DNA of 14,882 nucleotides from NCBI GenBank assembly GCA_946614075.1, contig CAMOGO010000005.1:1-14882 (forward strand). The letters run 5' to 3'. The notes under the pieces were generated by a model. That model saw nothing but the letters and a program-made list of their open reading frames with translations. It was not told the DNA's origin and did no database searches. Source of the stretch: an uncultured Lachnospiraceae bacterium. Lineage in GTDB: Bacteria; Bacillota_A; Clostridia; Lachnospirales; Lachnospiraceae. Below are positions 1 through 6,549 of this stretch, piece by piece. How positions within the stretch are numbered: position 1 is the stretch's first letter; each line of letters starts with the position of its first letter. A program made the position numbers and the translations under genes.

Positions 1-621
1 CTTATGACCGCGGTAGTAGCGGATCAGACCGGCGGCCGGGTAGACCGTCAGGGACGTGCCGCCGACGATCAGCATGTCTGCCTTGGAAATATAGTGCAGA
101 GACTTGCTGATGGTCTCATCATCCAGGCCCTCCTCATACAGGACCACGTCCGGCTTGATGACGCCGCCGCAGGTGCAATGCGGGATCCCTTCGCTGTTCA
201 GGATATCCTCCATGGAGTAAAATTTATGGCAGCGCATGCAGTAATTCCGGTGCACGGAGCCGTGCAGCTCCAGTACCTCTTTGCTGCCGGCGGCCTGGTG
301 CAGTCCATCGATATTCTGCGTCACGACCGCTTTCAGCTTTCCCTGTTCCTCCAGGCGTGCCAGTGCCAGATGGGCTGCATTCGGCTTCGCATCGGGGAAC
401 AGCATCTTATTCCGGTAAAAGCGGTAGAATTCCTCCGTCTCCCGGGTGAAGAAGGTGTGGCTTAAGATGGTCTCCGGCGGATATTTGTACTGCTGGTTAT
501 AGAGGCCATCCACGCTTCGAAAGTCCGGGATTTTACTCTCCGTGGAAACGCCGGCACCGCCGAAAAATACGATGTTGCTGCTTTCTTCTACCCACTGCTT
601 CAATTGTTCCTTAGGACTCAT
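1..621 (-). CDS. Sir2-family NAD-dependent protein deacylase (3' end missing)
   Basis: Sirtuins remove acyl groups from protein lysines using NAD+ as co-substrate, in the cytoplasm. The 207 visible residues carry the family motifs in order: NAD-binding GAGVST (22-27), DFR (33-35), TQNIDGLHQ (101-109), catalytic His in HG (120-121), a zinc knuckle with Cys128, Cys131, Cys149 and Cys151, KPDVVLYEE (156-163) and GTSLTVYPAA (188-197). The frame is open at the window edge; bacterial sirtuins are about 240 residues, so roughly 35 are missing. The ATG is chosen because GTGAGGAGGAGAAGCT lies directly before it. It is the last visible gene of a minus-strand operon, 90 bases after the acetyltransferase gene, and a hairpin repeat lies in the gap. 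A lysine acetyltransferase-like protein next to a deacylase suggests, but does not prove, an acetylation pair. Confidence 0.95.
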   Translation of the reverse strand, partial: MSPKEQLKQWVEESSNIVFFGGAGVSTESKIPDFRSVDGLYNQQYKYPPETILSHTFFTRETEEFYRFYRNKMLFPDAKPNAAHLALARLEEQGKLKAVVTQNIDGLHQAAGSKEVLELHGSVHRNYCMRCHKFYSMEDILNSEGIPHCTCGGVIKPDVVLYEEGLDDETISKSLHYISKADMLIVGGTSLTVYPAAGLIRYYRGHK

Positions 622-646
622 AGCTTCTCCTCCTCACTTTGCTTTG

Positions 647-690
647 TATGAAAGCATACGGATTGCTCCGCTGCCTTCGCAGCTCCGTCT
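647..690. repeat. Interspersed hairpin repeat, copy 1
   Basis: This begins with TATGAAAGCATACG (647-660), which recurs exactly at 8991-9004. It then forms a two-part stem: ACGGA (658-662) with TCCGT (684-688), and inside it GCTGC (670-674) with GCAGC (679-683) around a CTTC loop. The second copy has the same plan with a paired base change in the inner stem. Both copies lie between co-directional minus-strand genes just after a stop codon. Here the repeat is bracketed by the 12-base direct repeat TCCTCACTTTGC (631-642 and 698-709). TTGTATGAA (644-652) and TTCATACAA (711-719) could extend the hairpin outward. The family is not one I can name. Confidence 0.75.
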
Positions 691-711
691 TAGCATATCC
701 TCACTTTGCAT

Positions 712-1998
712 TCATACAAGTTCACTTATAAAAATCCTTCCTCTGCGGTTGACTTTTTCCAGCTCTCCGATCTTCTTCCGGCCGAAGCGCCAGGCGGTGA
801 GCTCGGCGGCGGTGGTTTTCCACACTCCCTGCACCGCGTATCCCCCAAGTGTCCCCTTGTCATACGGAAGGTCGTCTTTGATTGCACAAAATTCGGGACA
901 ATCCACGGACTTTTCCACAATATCCGCAAGATTATCCACTTTCGCCTGTGGATTCTCCGTGGAAAGGGTCTGAATTCTGGTGAATAAGTCCTCGGCTTCC
1001 TCGCTCTCTGTTGTGGATAACGGCTTCAGCACGGAGTCCTCCTCCCCGATTTCCCAGTAATACCAGCCGGCGGTCTCGGTCAGGATGTCATCCTCGACGC
1101 AAAGGAGAAGTGCCATCGGCTCGGGTGAGCACACGGGAGCCAGGAAGGCCTCCGGTGAGAGCATGCGCACCATAATGAGCGGGCGCTCGTCGGCGGGACT
1201 GATCTGAAGGGCCTGACGGACTGCGGCTTCCTGCTTGCAGACGATCTCGCGGATCGCTGCGGGTCTTCTGCCCTCGTCTGTGTCCTCGCCCGGCCAGGCG
1301 GCCAGGTATCCCAGCATGCTCGCCTCGTCCTCGCCCAGCATCTGGCCGAAAACCCAGAAAATCTCGCCATTCTCGCTCTGCATCTCGCGGCGCAGGCTGC
1401 GGAAATAGCTCATCGAACGACGGCAGAAAACGTCGGCCCTCTTCGTCAGGATATCGTTCGCCAGGGTTGCCAGGACGGCGTCGCCGGCAGGTCTTGCCTT
1501 CTGAAGGGTGATCTCCATCGTACCGGCGCGGTGCGGTGCCTCATCCTCTGTCGTTTCCTGACCCGGAGTCCAGTCAAAGGCGCCGTCGATCTGCGTACTC
1601 TGGGCGAAATCCATCTGGAATACCGTCACAAAATCAAAAGGCGTATAAATCGCCTCATCGGCCGGCATCAGGAAAGCGAAAGGCTCTCCGGCGGCATTCA
1701 GATCCTTGAGCGCGTGCTCCAAAAGCAGGGTCATGCGGTGCTGGTGGCGCATCTCGGGCAAGGTCGATACCCCGACGATGTAGTGTGCATGCCCGGGGCG
1801 GCCGTGCCCCTGCACGATGGAGTACGGATTGCACTGCAGCATCGCAGCCGCTTTCCCGTCCTCGAGATCCGCCAGAATCACGTTGTCTCTCTTGATCTCC
1901 TCATAGGCATCCAGAAAACGCGGACTGTCCTCTACAAAAATTTTCTCCCAGAGATCTCTGGCGAGATTTCTCTCATTCGGCATCAGATAACGGATCAT
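712..1998 (-). CDS. GNAT family N-acetyltransferase, large Eis-like type
   Basis: This is a cytoplasmic acyltransferase-like protein of 428 residues; the acceptor cannot be told. The N-terminal half resembles the Eis-like GNAT fold: a strand-turn region around IVGVSTLPEMRHQ (74-86) where acetyl-CoA normally binds, then PFAFLMPADEAIYTPFDF (106-123), the strand-loop typical of this subgroup. The C-terminal half is less conserved and may be an SCP2-like domain, ending in a basic stretch (FGRKKIGELEKVNRRGR). The usual R-x-x-G-x-G/A pyrophosphate loop reads RHQHRM here, so the expected glycine is a histidine. The start is supported by GGGGGGAAG seven bases or so upstream. It is the third gene of the dut operon, with 142 bases of tandem-repeat DNA before it. 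Specificity, and even activity, are uncertain. Confidence 0.8.
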   Translation of the reverse strand: MIRYLMPNERNLARDLWEKIFVEDSPRFLDAYEEIKRDNVILADLEDGKAAAMLQCNPYSIVQGHGRPGHAHYIVGVSTLPEMRHQHRMTLLLEHALKDLNAAGEPFAFLMPADEAIYTPFDFVTVFQMDFAQSTQIDGAFDWTPGQETTEDEAPHRAGTMEITLQKARPAGDAVLATLANDILTKRADVFCRRSMSYFRSLRREMQSENGEIFWVFGQMLGEDEASMLGYLAAWPGEDTDEGRRPAAIREIVCKQEAAVRQALQISPADERPLIMVRMLSPEAFLAPVCSPEPMALLLCVEDDILTETAGWYYWEIGEEDSVLKPLSTTESEEAEDLFTRIQTLSTENPQAKVDNLADIVEKSVDCPEFCAIKDDLPYDKGTLGGYAVQGVWKTTAAELTAWRFGRKKIGELEKVNRRGRIFISELV

Positions 1999-2012
1999 TG
2001 TCTTCCCCCCAA

Positions 2013-2131
2013 TATATTTACTCTATTCGTCTTGTGTCTCGGCCCAAATGTGTTTGCTCTATTCGTCTTCCGCTTCCGCCCAAACGTGTTTCCCCATTCG
2101 TTTTCCGCTTTCGCCCAGGCATGTTTACTCT
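2013..2131. repeat. ~36-bp tandem repeat in the acetyltransferase leader
   Basis: Three full units and one partial unit can be aligned by eye: 2013-2048, 2049-2084, 2085-2119 and 2120-2131. The shared core is TGTTTnCTCTATTCGTCTT followed by CCGCTTCCGCCCAA. ATTCGT recurs at 2025, 2061 and 2096, giving spacings of 36 and 35. The copies have diverged, so the array is not recent. It fills almost the whole gap between the DUF2156 gene and the acetyltransferase gene and ends just before the latter's ribosome binding site. Confidence 0.8.
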
Positions 2132-2140
2132 GACCAAAGT

Positions 2141-3046
2141 CTACTTCTCCCGGATATGGAACTTCCTCGCCATAAACAGCGGATGATAGGACTCCTTCGC
2201 CTTCCGCAGGCCCGGCAGGCCGACATCGTCCTCGCGGTTTACCAGCTCCGCATCCGGAAACTCCTCCTGCAAAAACTTTTGATTGATATAGGCATAAAGC
2301 CCGCGGATCTCCGGATTGGCCTTCTCCACATGGATCACAGCCATCTTCTTGGCTTCATTGTAGGTGCCCATCGTGAAGGCCTCCAGCTGACCATCGATAA
2401 AGACGCCGCCGATCTTCACCTTCATCTCCGAGCAATGCATCAGGACATTATGCAGGCCGACCGCCTCCGCATCCAGATGCTCTCCGACCTCCTCGCCCTT
2501 CATCTGCTCCCAGCGGTCCAGGAAATTCCAGATATCCAGCGTATGTCCGCAGTCGATCCGGCAGTAGACGGCGCGGTCCCCATATTCCTTCAAAAAGGCA
2601 TTCACATGGTTCTTTTTCTTGTGATAATTCTTGCCGGCAAGAGTCCGCAGCGACTCTGCACTGTATACATAGTCCGCGCTGTCGACATCCTCCGTGACGG
2701 TAAACCGCTCCGGATCCGGATTCAGAATCCGCACCGCATCCTCATCGGCCAGATATATAGAAAGCTTGCTTCCCAGCACCTCATGGGAGTACCGCAAGGA
2801 CTCCTCAAAATAGTACGGCAAATCCTCCTCCCGGCAGCTGGGAACCGCCATATGCCACTCGCCATCCAGACGCATCCGCCACAGCAGGGCCTTTCCATCT
2901 CTCTCGCAGTACTCGACATTCCATAAAGCCTGCCACAAAAAGCTGTCAAACGGCGTACTGTCACAAACGAAGGTCGGGCGCATTTTAAAATATGGCTCCA
3001 GGCGGATGGTATCCGCCGCCTCGACCTCATGAAATTCAAAACTCAT
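2141..3046 (-). CDS. DUF2156 / phosphatidylglycerol lysyltransferase C-terminal-like protein
   Basis: This 301-residue soluble protein has the size and motifs of stand-alone DUF2156 proteins, which share the tandem GNAT-like fold of the catalytic part of aminoacyl-phosphatidylglycerol synthases (MprF type). Characteristic segments are SAESLRTLAGKNYHKKKNHV (129-148), a basic patch after a helix, and ELVNREDDVGLPGLRKAKE (267-285) near the C-terminus. There are no membrane helices, so it is not a full MprF; the acceptor (lipid, peptide or protein) is unknown. The ATG has AGAGGATCT just upstream. It follows dut by 57 bases and precedes the acetyltransferase, so two GNAT-fold proteins sit side by side. 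The family call is firm, the function is not. Confidence 0.85.
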   Translation of the reverse strand: MSFEFHEVEAADTIRLEPYFKMRPTFVCDSTPFDSFLWQALWNVEYCERDGKALLWRMRLDGEWHMAVPSCREEDLPYYFEESLRYSHEVLGSKLSIYLADEDAVRILNPDPERFTVTEDVDSADYVYSAESLRTLAGKNYHKKKNHVNAFLKEYGDRAVYCRIDCGHTLDIWNFLDRWEQMKGEEVGEHLDAEAVGLHNVLMHCSEMKVKIGGVFIDGQLEAFTMGTYNEAKKMAVIHVEKANPEIRGLYAYINQKFLQEEFPDAELVNREDDVGLPGLRKAKESYHPLFMARKFHIREK

Positions 3047-3103
3047 AGATCCTCTTTTCTCTATCGGTTCCTGTCGACTAAATCTCCGAACCTCTCTATT
3101 CCC

Positions 3104-3547
3104 TTACCTGGTCCCAGTCGACCCAAAGCCTCCGGCGCCTCTTTCGGTGTCGGAAAGATCCTCCGTCTCCGTAAAAATCCCCTTCAGGAACGGCGTGATC
3201 ACCAGCTGGGCAATCCGCTCACCATTCTCGATGGTCTGCGCCTCTTTGCCATGATTATGCAAAGCGACCATGATCTCCCCGCGATAATCGGCGTCGATGA
3301 CACCAACCTTGTTGGCCGGGGTCAGACCCCTTTTTGTAGCCAGTCCACTTCGGGCATATACGAGGCCGGCAAAGCCTGCCGGAATCTCCATCGAGAGCCC
3401 GGTGTGGATCAGCTTTGTCTCCCCCGCCGCGATCGTCACAGGCTCCTCGCACAGTGCATACAAATCTGCCCCCGCGGAAAACTCCGAACCATAGGTCGGC
3501 AGCATTGCAGCCTCATTCAGCTTTTTGATCCGGATCATTTGCTCCAT
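3104..3547 (-). CDS. dut: Deoxyuridine 5'-triphosphate nucleotidohydrolase (dUTPase)
   Basis: The enzyme hydrolyses dUTP to dUMP and pyrophosphate, keeping uracil out of DNA and supplying dUMP for thymidylate synthesis. It acts as a cytoplasmic homotrimer. At 147 residues it has all five family motifs in order: AGADLYA, ARSGLA, GVIDADYRGEI (with the catalytic Asp), GERIAQLVI, and the C-terminal Gly-rich RGAGGFGSTG that closes over the active site. A second Met (codon 4) is a possible start, but the first ATG has AGAGG nine bases upstream and is preferred. It is the first gene of the minus-strand operon, with its own promoter at 3650-3678. Confidence 0.97.
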   Translation of the reverse strand: MEQMIRIKKLNEAAMLPTYGSEFSAGADLYALCEEPVTIAAGETKLIHTGLSMEIPAGFAGLVYARSGLATKRGLTPANKVGVIDADYRGEIMVALHNHGKEAQTIENGERIAQLVITPFLKGIFTETEDLSDTERGAGGFGSTGTR

Positions 3548-3581
3548 TTATACCAGCCTCTTTCTGTTTATACCAGCCTCT
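3547..3581. repeat. 20-bp duplication carrying the dut ribosome binding site
   Basis: TTTATACCAGCCTCT occurs at 3547-3561 and again at 3567-3581. On the minus strand this reads AGAGGCTGGTATAAA twice; only the copy next to dut runs into ATG. The duplication therefore doubles a Shine-Dalgarno-like AGAGG, with the upstream copy leading to no start codon. Confidence 0.8.
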
Positions 3582-3649
3582 GTTAAGTGCTGCAGCAAAG
3601 AAAGCGTGCATCTTCCTTCACTGCCCTTGCAGCAATTTGCACACTTATA

Positions 3650-3678
3650 ATTATAAAACACCCGTTCTCATCAGGCAA
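3650..3678 (-). promoter_or_regulatory. Promoter of the dut operon
   Basis: On the minus strand, TTGCCT (plus positions 3673-3678) and TATAAT (3650-3655) are separated by exactly 17 bases. The predicted start near 3643 gives a leader of about 95 bases. That leader begins with a hairpin of seven pairs made by plus-strand GCGTGCA (3604-3610) and TGCACAC (3638-3644), which would put a stem at the 5' end of the mRNA. Confidence 0.75.
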
Positions 3679-3688
3679 GAAGTTTCCC

Positions 3689-3717
3689 TTGTTGCAAGTC
3701 AAATGCAATGGTATAAT
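3689..3717 (+). promoter_or_regulatory. Promoter of the M20-M18 peptidase operon
   Basis: TTGTTG (3689-3694), a 17-base spacer and TATAAT (3712-3717) with a TG one base before the -10 (extended -10, TGGTATAAT). It faces away from the dut promoter, whose -35 ends only 10 bases to the left, so the two promoters are back to back. The predicted start is near 3724, leaving a leader of about 86 bases. Confidence 0.78.
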
Positions 3718-3764
3718 CATAATTATCATGAGGCTGTCGTGCAGGCAGTCCCGCAACATAGATC

Positions 3765-3793
3765 GTTATATGAGAGAAAGTGTTATATGAGAG
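3765..3793 (+). repeat. 17-bp duplication in the M20 leader
   Basis: GTTATATGAGAG occurs at 3765-3776 and again at 3782-3793, ending just before the AAGGAGG ribosome binding site (3796-3802). It mirrors the small duplication in the divergent dut leader. Confidence 0.7.
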
Positions 3794-3809
3794 GTAAGGA
3801 GGAACCCGT

Positions 3810-4991
3810 ATGGATTATTTGAAGCGTGCAATGGAACTGAAGGATGAAGTCATCGCGAACCGTCGTTATCTGCATCGTCACCCGGAGCTGGCTTTCGCAC
3901 TGGACAACACCGTCCGTTTTGTCAAGGAGAAGCTCGTCGAGATGGGCTATGAGCCGATGGACTGCGGTGATCATGGCGTCGTCGCTCTGGCTGGCGGAAA
4001 GCACGGCGGCAAGTGTGTGCTGGTCCGCGCCGACATGGATGCCCTTCCGATGAAGGAGGAGAGCGGTCTGGAGTTTGCGTCGGAGTGCGATACCGCTGCT
4101 CATACCTGCGGTCACGATACCCATGCGGCGATGCTGCTTGGCGTAGCAAAGATCCTGAAGGAGATGGAAGATGAGCTGCCGGGTACGGTCAAGCTGATGT
4201 TCCAGCCGGCCGAGGAGCGTCTGTCCGGTGCCAAGGCCATGCTGGCTGCCGGTATTCTGGAGAATCCTCATGTCGACGCAGCTGTCGGCATGCATACGAT
4301 CGCAATGCGCGAAACCGGCACCGTTGGCTATAAAATCGGCGGCATGTTCTCCTCTGCCGACGAATTCCTGATCACAATGCATGGCAAGGGCTGCCATGGT
4401 GCACAGCCACAGGCCGGCGTCGACCCGATCAATATTGCCTGCCACACCTATCTCGCCCTGCAGACCCTGACCAGCCTCGAGATCGGCTCCGGGGACAATG
4501 CCGTCCTCACCGTCGGCAGCATCCATGCCGGAAAGGCTTCCAATGTTATCTCCGACGAGTCCACCCTGTTCGGAACCTTCCGCACCTACGATTCCAAGAT
4601 TCGGAATCATATGCAGAAACGCCTGGTCGAGATCTCCAAGGGTACCGCTGAGATGTTCCGCGGTACGGCAGACGTCGTCTTCCCGATCGAGTGCCCGCCA
4701 CTGATGACAGACCCCGAGGTCATGGGGACAATGGGAAAAGCCGTCGCCGCTGCCCTTGGCGATGCCGCAACGATCGAGACCGACTGTGAGCCTTTCTCCG
4801 GCTCGGAGGATTTCGCCAGCGTAAGCGAGGCTGTCCCGGCCGCCTTCTTCTTCCTGGGAGCCAAGCCCTACGATTACGAAGGCTACAGCCAGCACAACGC
4901 AAAGATTCGTTTTAATGAAGACGCATTTCCGTTCGGCGTAGCGACTCTTTCGTCCGCCGCCGTCGGCTGGCTGGAGGCCCATAAAGAATGA
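3810..4991 (+). CDS. M20 family amidohydrolase (N-acyl amino acid hydrolase type)
   Basis: This is a dinuclear metal hydrolase of the M20D group, which cleaves N-acyl or amide-linked amino acids; the exact substrate cannot be read from sequence. At 393 residues it has normal family length. Visible features are LHRHPEL (21-27), VRADMDALP (72-80), HTCGHDTH (98-105) with metal ligands Cys100 and His102, PAEE (133-136) with the general base and metal-binding Glu, GMH (His162), the dimerisation-domain motif GKGCHGAQPQAGVDP (192-206), and the C-terminal ligand in QHN (His362). No signal peptide, so cytoplasmic. The start is fixed by AAGGAGG seven bases before ATG. Its stop overlaps the start of the M18 gene, implying translational coupling. 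Confidence 0.92.
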   Translation: MDYLKRAMELKDEVIANRRYLHRHPELAFALDNTVRFVKEKLVEMGYEPMDCGDHGVVALAGGKHGGKCVLVRADMDALPMKEESGLEFASECDTAAHTCGHDTHAAMLLGVAKILKEMEDELPGTVKLMFQPAEERLSGAKAMLAAGILENPHVDAAVGMHTIAMRETGTVGYKIGGMFSSADEFLITMHGKGCHGAQPQAGVDPINIACHTYLALQTLTSLEIGSGDNAVLTVGSIHAGKASNVISDESTLFGTFRTYDSKIRNHMQKRLVEISKGTAEMFRGTADVVFPIECPPLMTDPEVMGTMGKAVAAALGDAATIETDCEPFSGSEDFASVSEAVPAAFFFLGAKPYDYEGYSQHNAKIRFNEDAFPFGVATLSSAAVGWLEAHKE

Positions 4992-6451
4992 TCCCTGTCG
5001 AAATCAAAAGCGCTGCAGAGTCCCTTCTGCAGCGCATCGCCACCTCAACCTCACCGGTTTTTACCGTCCTGACCGCCGAGCGCCAGCTCCAGGAGGCCGG
5101 TTTTTTTGAGCTGCCGCTGTCCGGCGACTGGAATACGCCGATCGCTGCCGCTCTTGATTCGGAAACCCCGGCAGCCTTCTACACGAAGGTGTATGACAGC
5201 TCACTCTTCGCCTTTATCCTGCCGCCAAACGCCGACCTGACCCCCGGCGGGCATTTCCGCCTGCGGATCGCTTCGGCGCACACCGATTCCCCTTGTTTTG
5301 CGATCAAGCCCACCCCGGATATGACTGCCTCAGGCTGCCATAAACTGAACATCGAAGGATACGGCGGGATGATCAAGAACGCGTGGCTGGACCGGCCGCT
5401 GTCACTCTCCGGCAAGGCGCTCATCCGCTCATGGGATCCCTTCCATCCGGAAGTTCGGTATCTGGATTTTCGCCGGCCTCTCCTTACGATCCCGAATCTG
5501 GCCATCCACATGAACCGCGAGGTCAATGAGGGGAAAAATTACAACACGCAGATTGATATGCTGCCTGTGACAGACGCTGTGACGGAAGCGCTGCGCTCCT
5601 CCCTGGAGGAGAATGACACCTTCCTGAAGCTCTTATCCTCTGAGCTTTCGGTCGCCCCTGAGGATATCCTGAGCTACGATTTCCGCCTGTATCCTTTTGA
5701 AAAAGGCTGCATTCTGGGCTTTGACGAAAGCCTGATCTCCGCGCCACGGATTGACAACCTCACCTCGGTGGACTCCTGCATCAATGCTTTGATCCATACC
5801 TACAAATCAGCCAGCTGTGAGACAGGAATGTCGGACATGGCAGATCTGCCGGATGACGCAGCAGAAGACACTCTTTCCCTGCATCAGATAAACGAGGGCA
5901 CCGAGGAATCCTTGCCTCCTGTTCTCGATGTGATCGCTCTGTTTGACCATGAGGAGGTCGGCAGCCACACCAAGCAGGGCGCCGCATCCCGGATCCTGTC
6001 GCTTTACCTGGAAAAGCTCTACGATGCGCTCGGTTTTTCCCGCCGTGAGCTTTTCGACGATATGGCGGACGGCCTCATGTTTTCCCTGGATGTCGCACAT
6101 GCCGCCCATCCCAATATTCCGCAAAAAAGCGACCCCACCAACCAGGTTCGCATGAATGGCGGAGTCACCTTGAAACTTGCCTCCTCTCAGCGCTACGCCT
6201 CCGACGCAGAGGGCGTTGCCATCGCAAAGGAGCTCTGCCACCTGGCAGGTGTCCCTTGCCAGGAGTTTGTAAACCGCTCCGATGAGCGCGGCGGTTCAAC
6301 CCTCGGCGCCATCTCATCGACCCTGCTTCCTATGCGGACCGTCGACATGGGCATCGCTATCCTTGCGATGCACTCCGCCCGCGAGCTCGCCGGCGTCTAC
6401 GACCCCTGGTATATGCAGAAATTGATAGAGCGCTTTATGAGCGCGGAGTAA
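4988..6451 (+). CDS. M18 family aminopeptidase (aspartyl aminopeptidase-like)
   Basis: M18 enzymes are cytoplasmic, dodecameric zinc aminopeptidases that remove N-terminal, often acidic, residues from peptides. The 487-residue protein has the conserved metal ligands by family pattern: AHTDSP (His98), DNLTSVDS (Asp257), FDHEEVGS (Glu322/323), SLDVAHAAHPN (Asp368) and MHS (His461), plus SDERGGSTLG (431-440). It is longer than the roughly 430 residues usual in bacteria, largely through an acidic insertion at about 272-311. The ATG overlaps the preceding stop as ATGA, and GGAGG (4973-4977) inside the M20 gene supplies the ribosome binding site. Together with the M20 enzyme it suggests peptide and acyl-amino-acid salvage. 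The gene name (apeB or similar) is not certain. Confidence 0.93.
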   Translation: MIPVEIKSAAESLLQRIATSTSPVFTVLTAERQLQEAGFFELPLSGDWNTPIAAALDSETPAAFYTKVYDSSLFAFILPPNADLTPGGHFRLRIASAHTDSPCFAIKPTPDMTASGCHKLNIEGYGGMIKNAWLDRPLSLSGKALIRSWDPFHPEVRYLDFRRPLLTIPNLAIHMNREVNEGKNYNTQIDMLPVTDAVTEALRSSLEENDTFLKLLSSELSVAPEDILSYDFRLYPFEKGCILGFDESLISAPRIDNLTSVDSCINALIHTYKSASCETGMSDMADLPDDAAEDTLSLHQINEGTEESLPPVLDVIALFDHEEVGSHTKQGAASRILSLYLEKLYDALGFSRRELFDDMADGLMFSLDVAHAAHPNIPQKSDPTNQVRMNGGVTLKLASSQRYASDAEGVAIAKELCHLAGVPCQEFVNRSDERGGSTLGAISSTLLPMRTVDMGIAILAMHSARELAGVYDPWYMQKLIERFMSAE

Positions 6452-6479
6452 AGAAATCTAATTATTGTCTCAGCAAAGA

Positions 6480-6524
6480 AACGCCTCCAGGTCCATTGCG
6501 GCCTGAAGGCGTTCTTCATTTCGA
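6480..6524 (+). terminator. Terminator hairpin between converging operons, probably bidirectional
   Basis: AACGCCTCCAGG (6480-6491) pairs with CCTGAAGGCGTT (6502-6513) with one mismatch and a 10-base loop. TTCTTCATTT follows on the plus strand; on the minus strand GTTTCTTTG follows. The hairpin lies 28 bases after the M18 stop and 36 bases beyond the end of the converging binding-protein gene, so it can end both transcripts. Confidence 0.8.
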
Positions 6525-6549
6525 TTAATTCTTTATCTTCTTCTCTTCC

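Noticed and set aside
3783..4982. Long open frame (about 400 codons) on the minus strand opposite the first M20 gene
   Set aside because: The plus-strand protein has every M20 catalytic motif and a good ribosome binding site; the antisense frame has no recognisable domain and follows from codon bias.
3689..6451. The two M20 genes as a recent duplication
   Set aside because: Their proteins share only family motifs, differ across most positions and in flanking sequence, so they are old paralogues.
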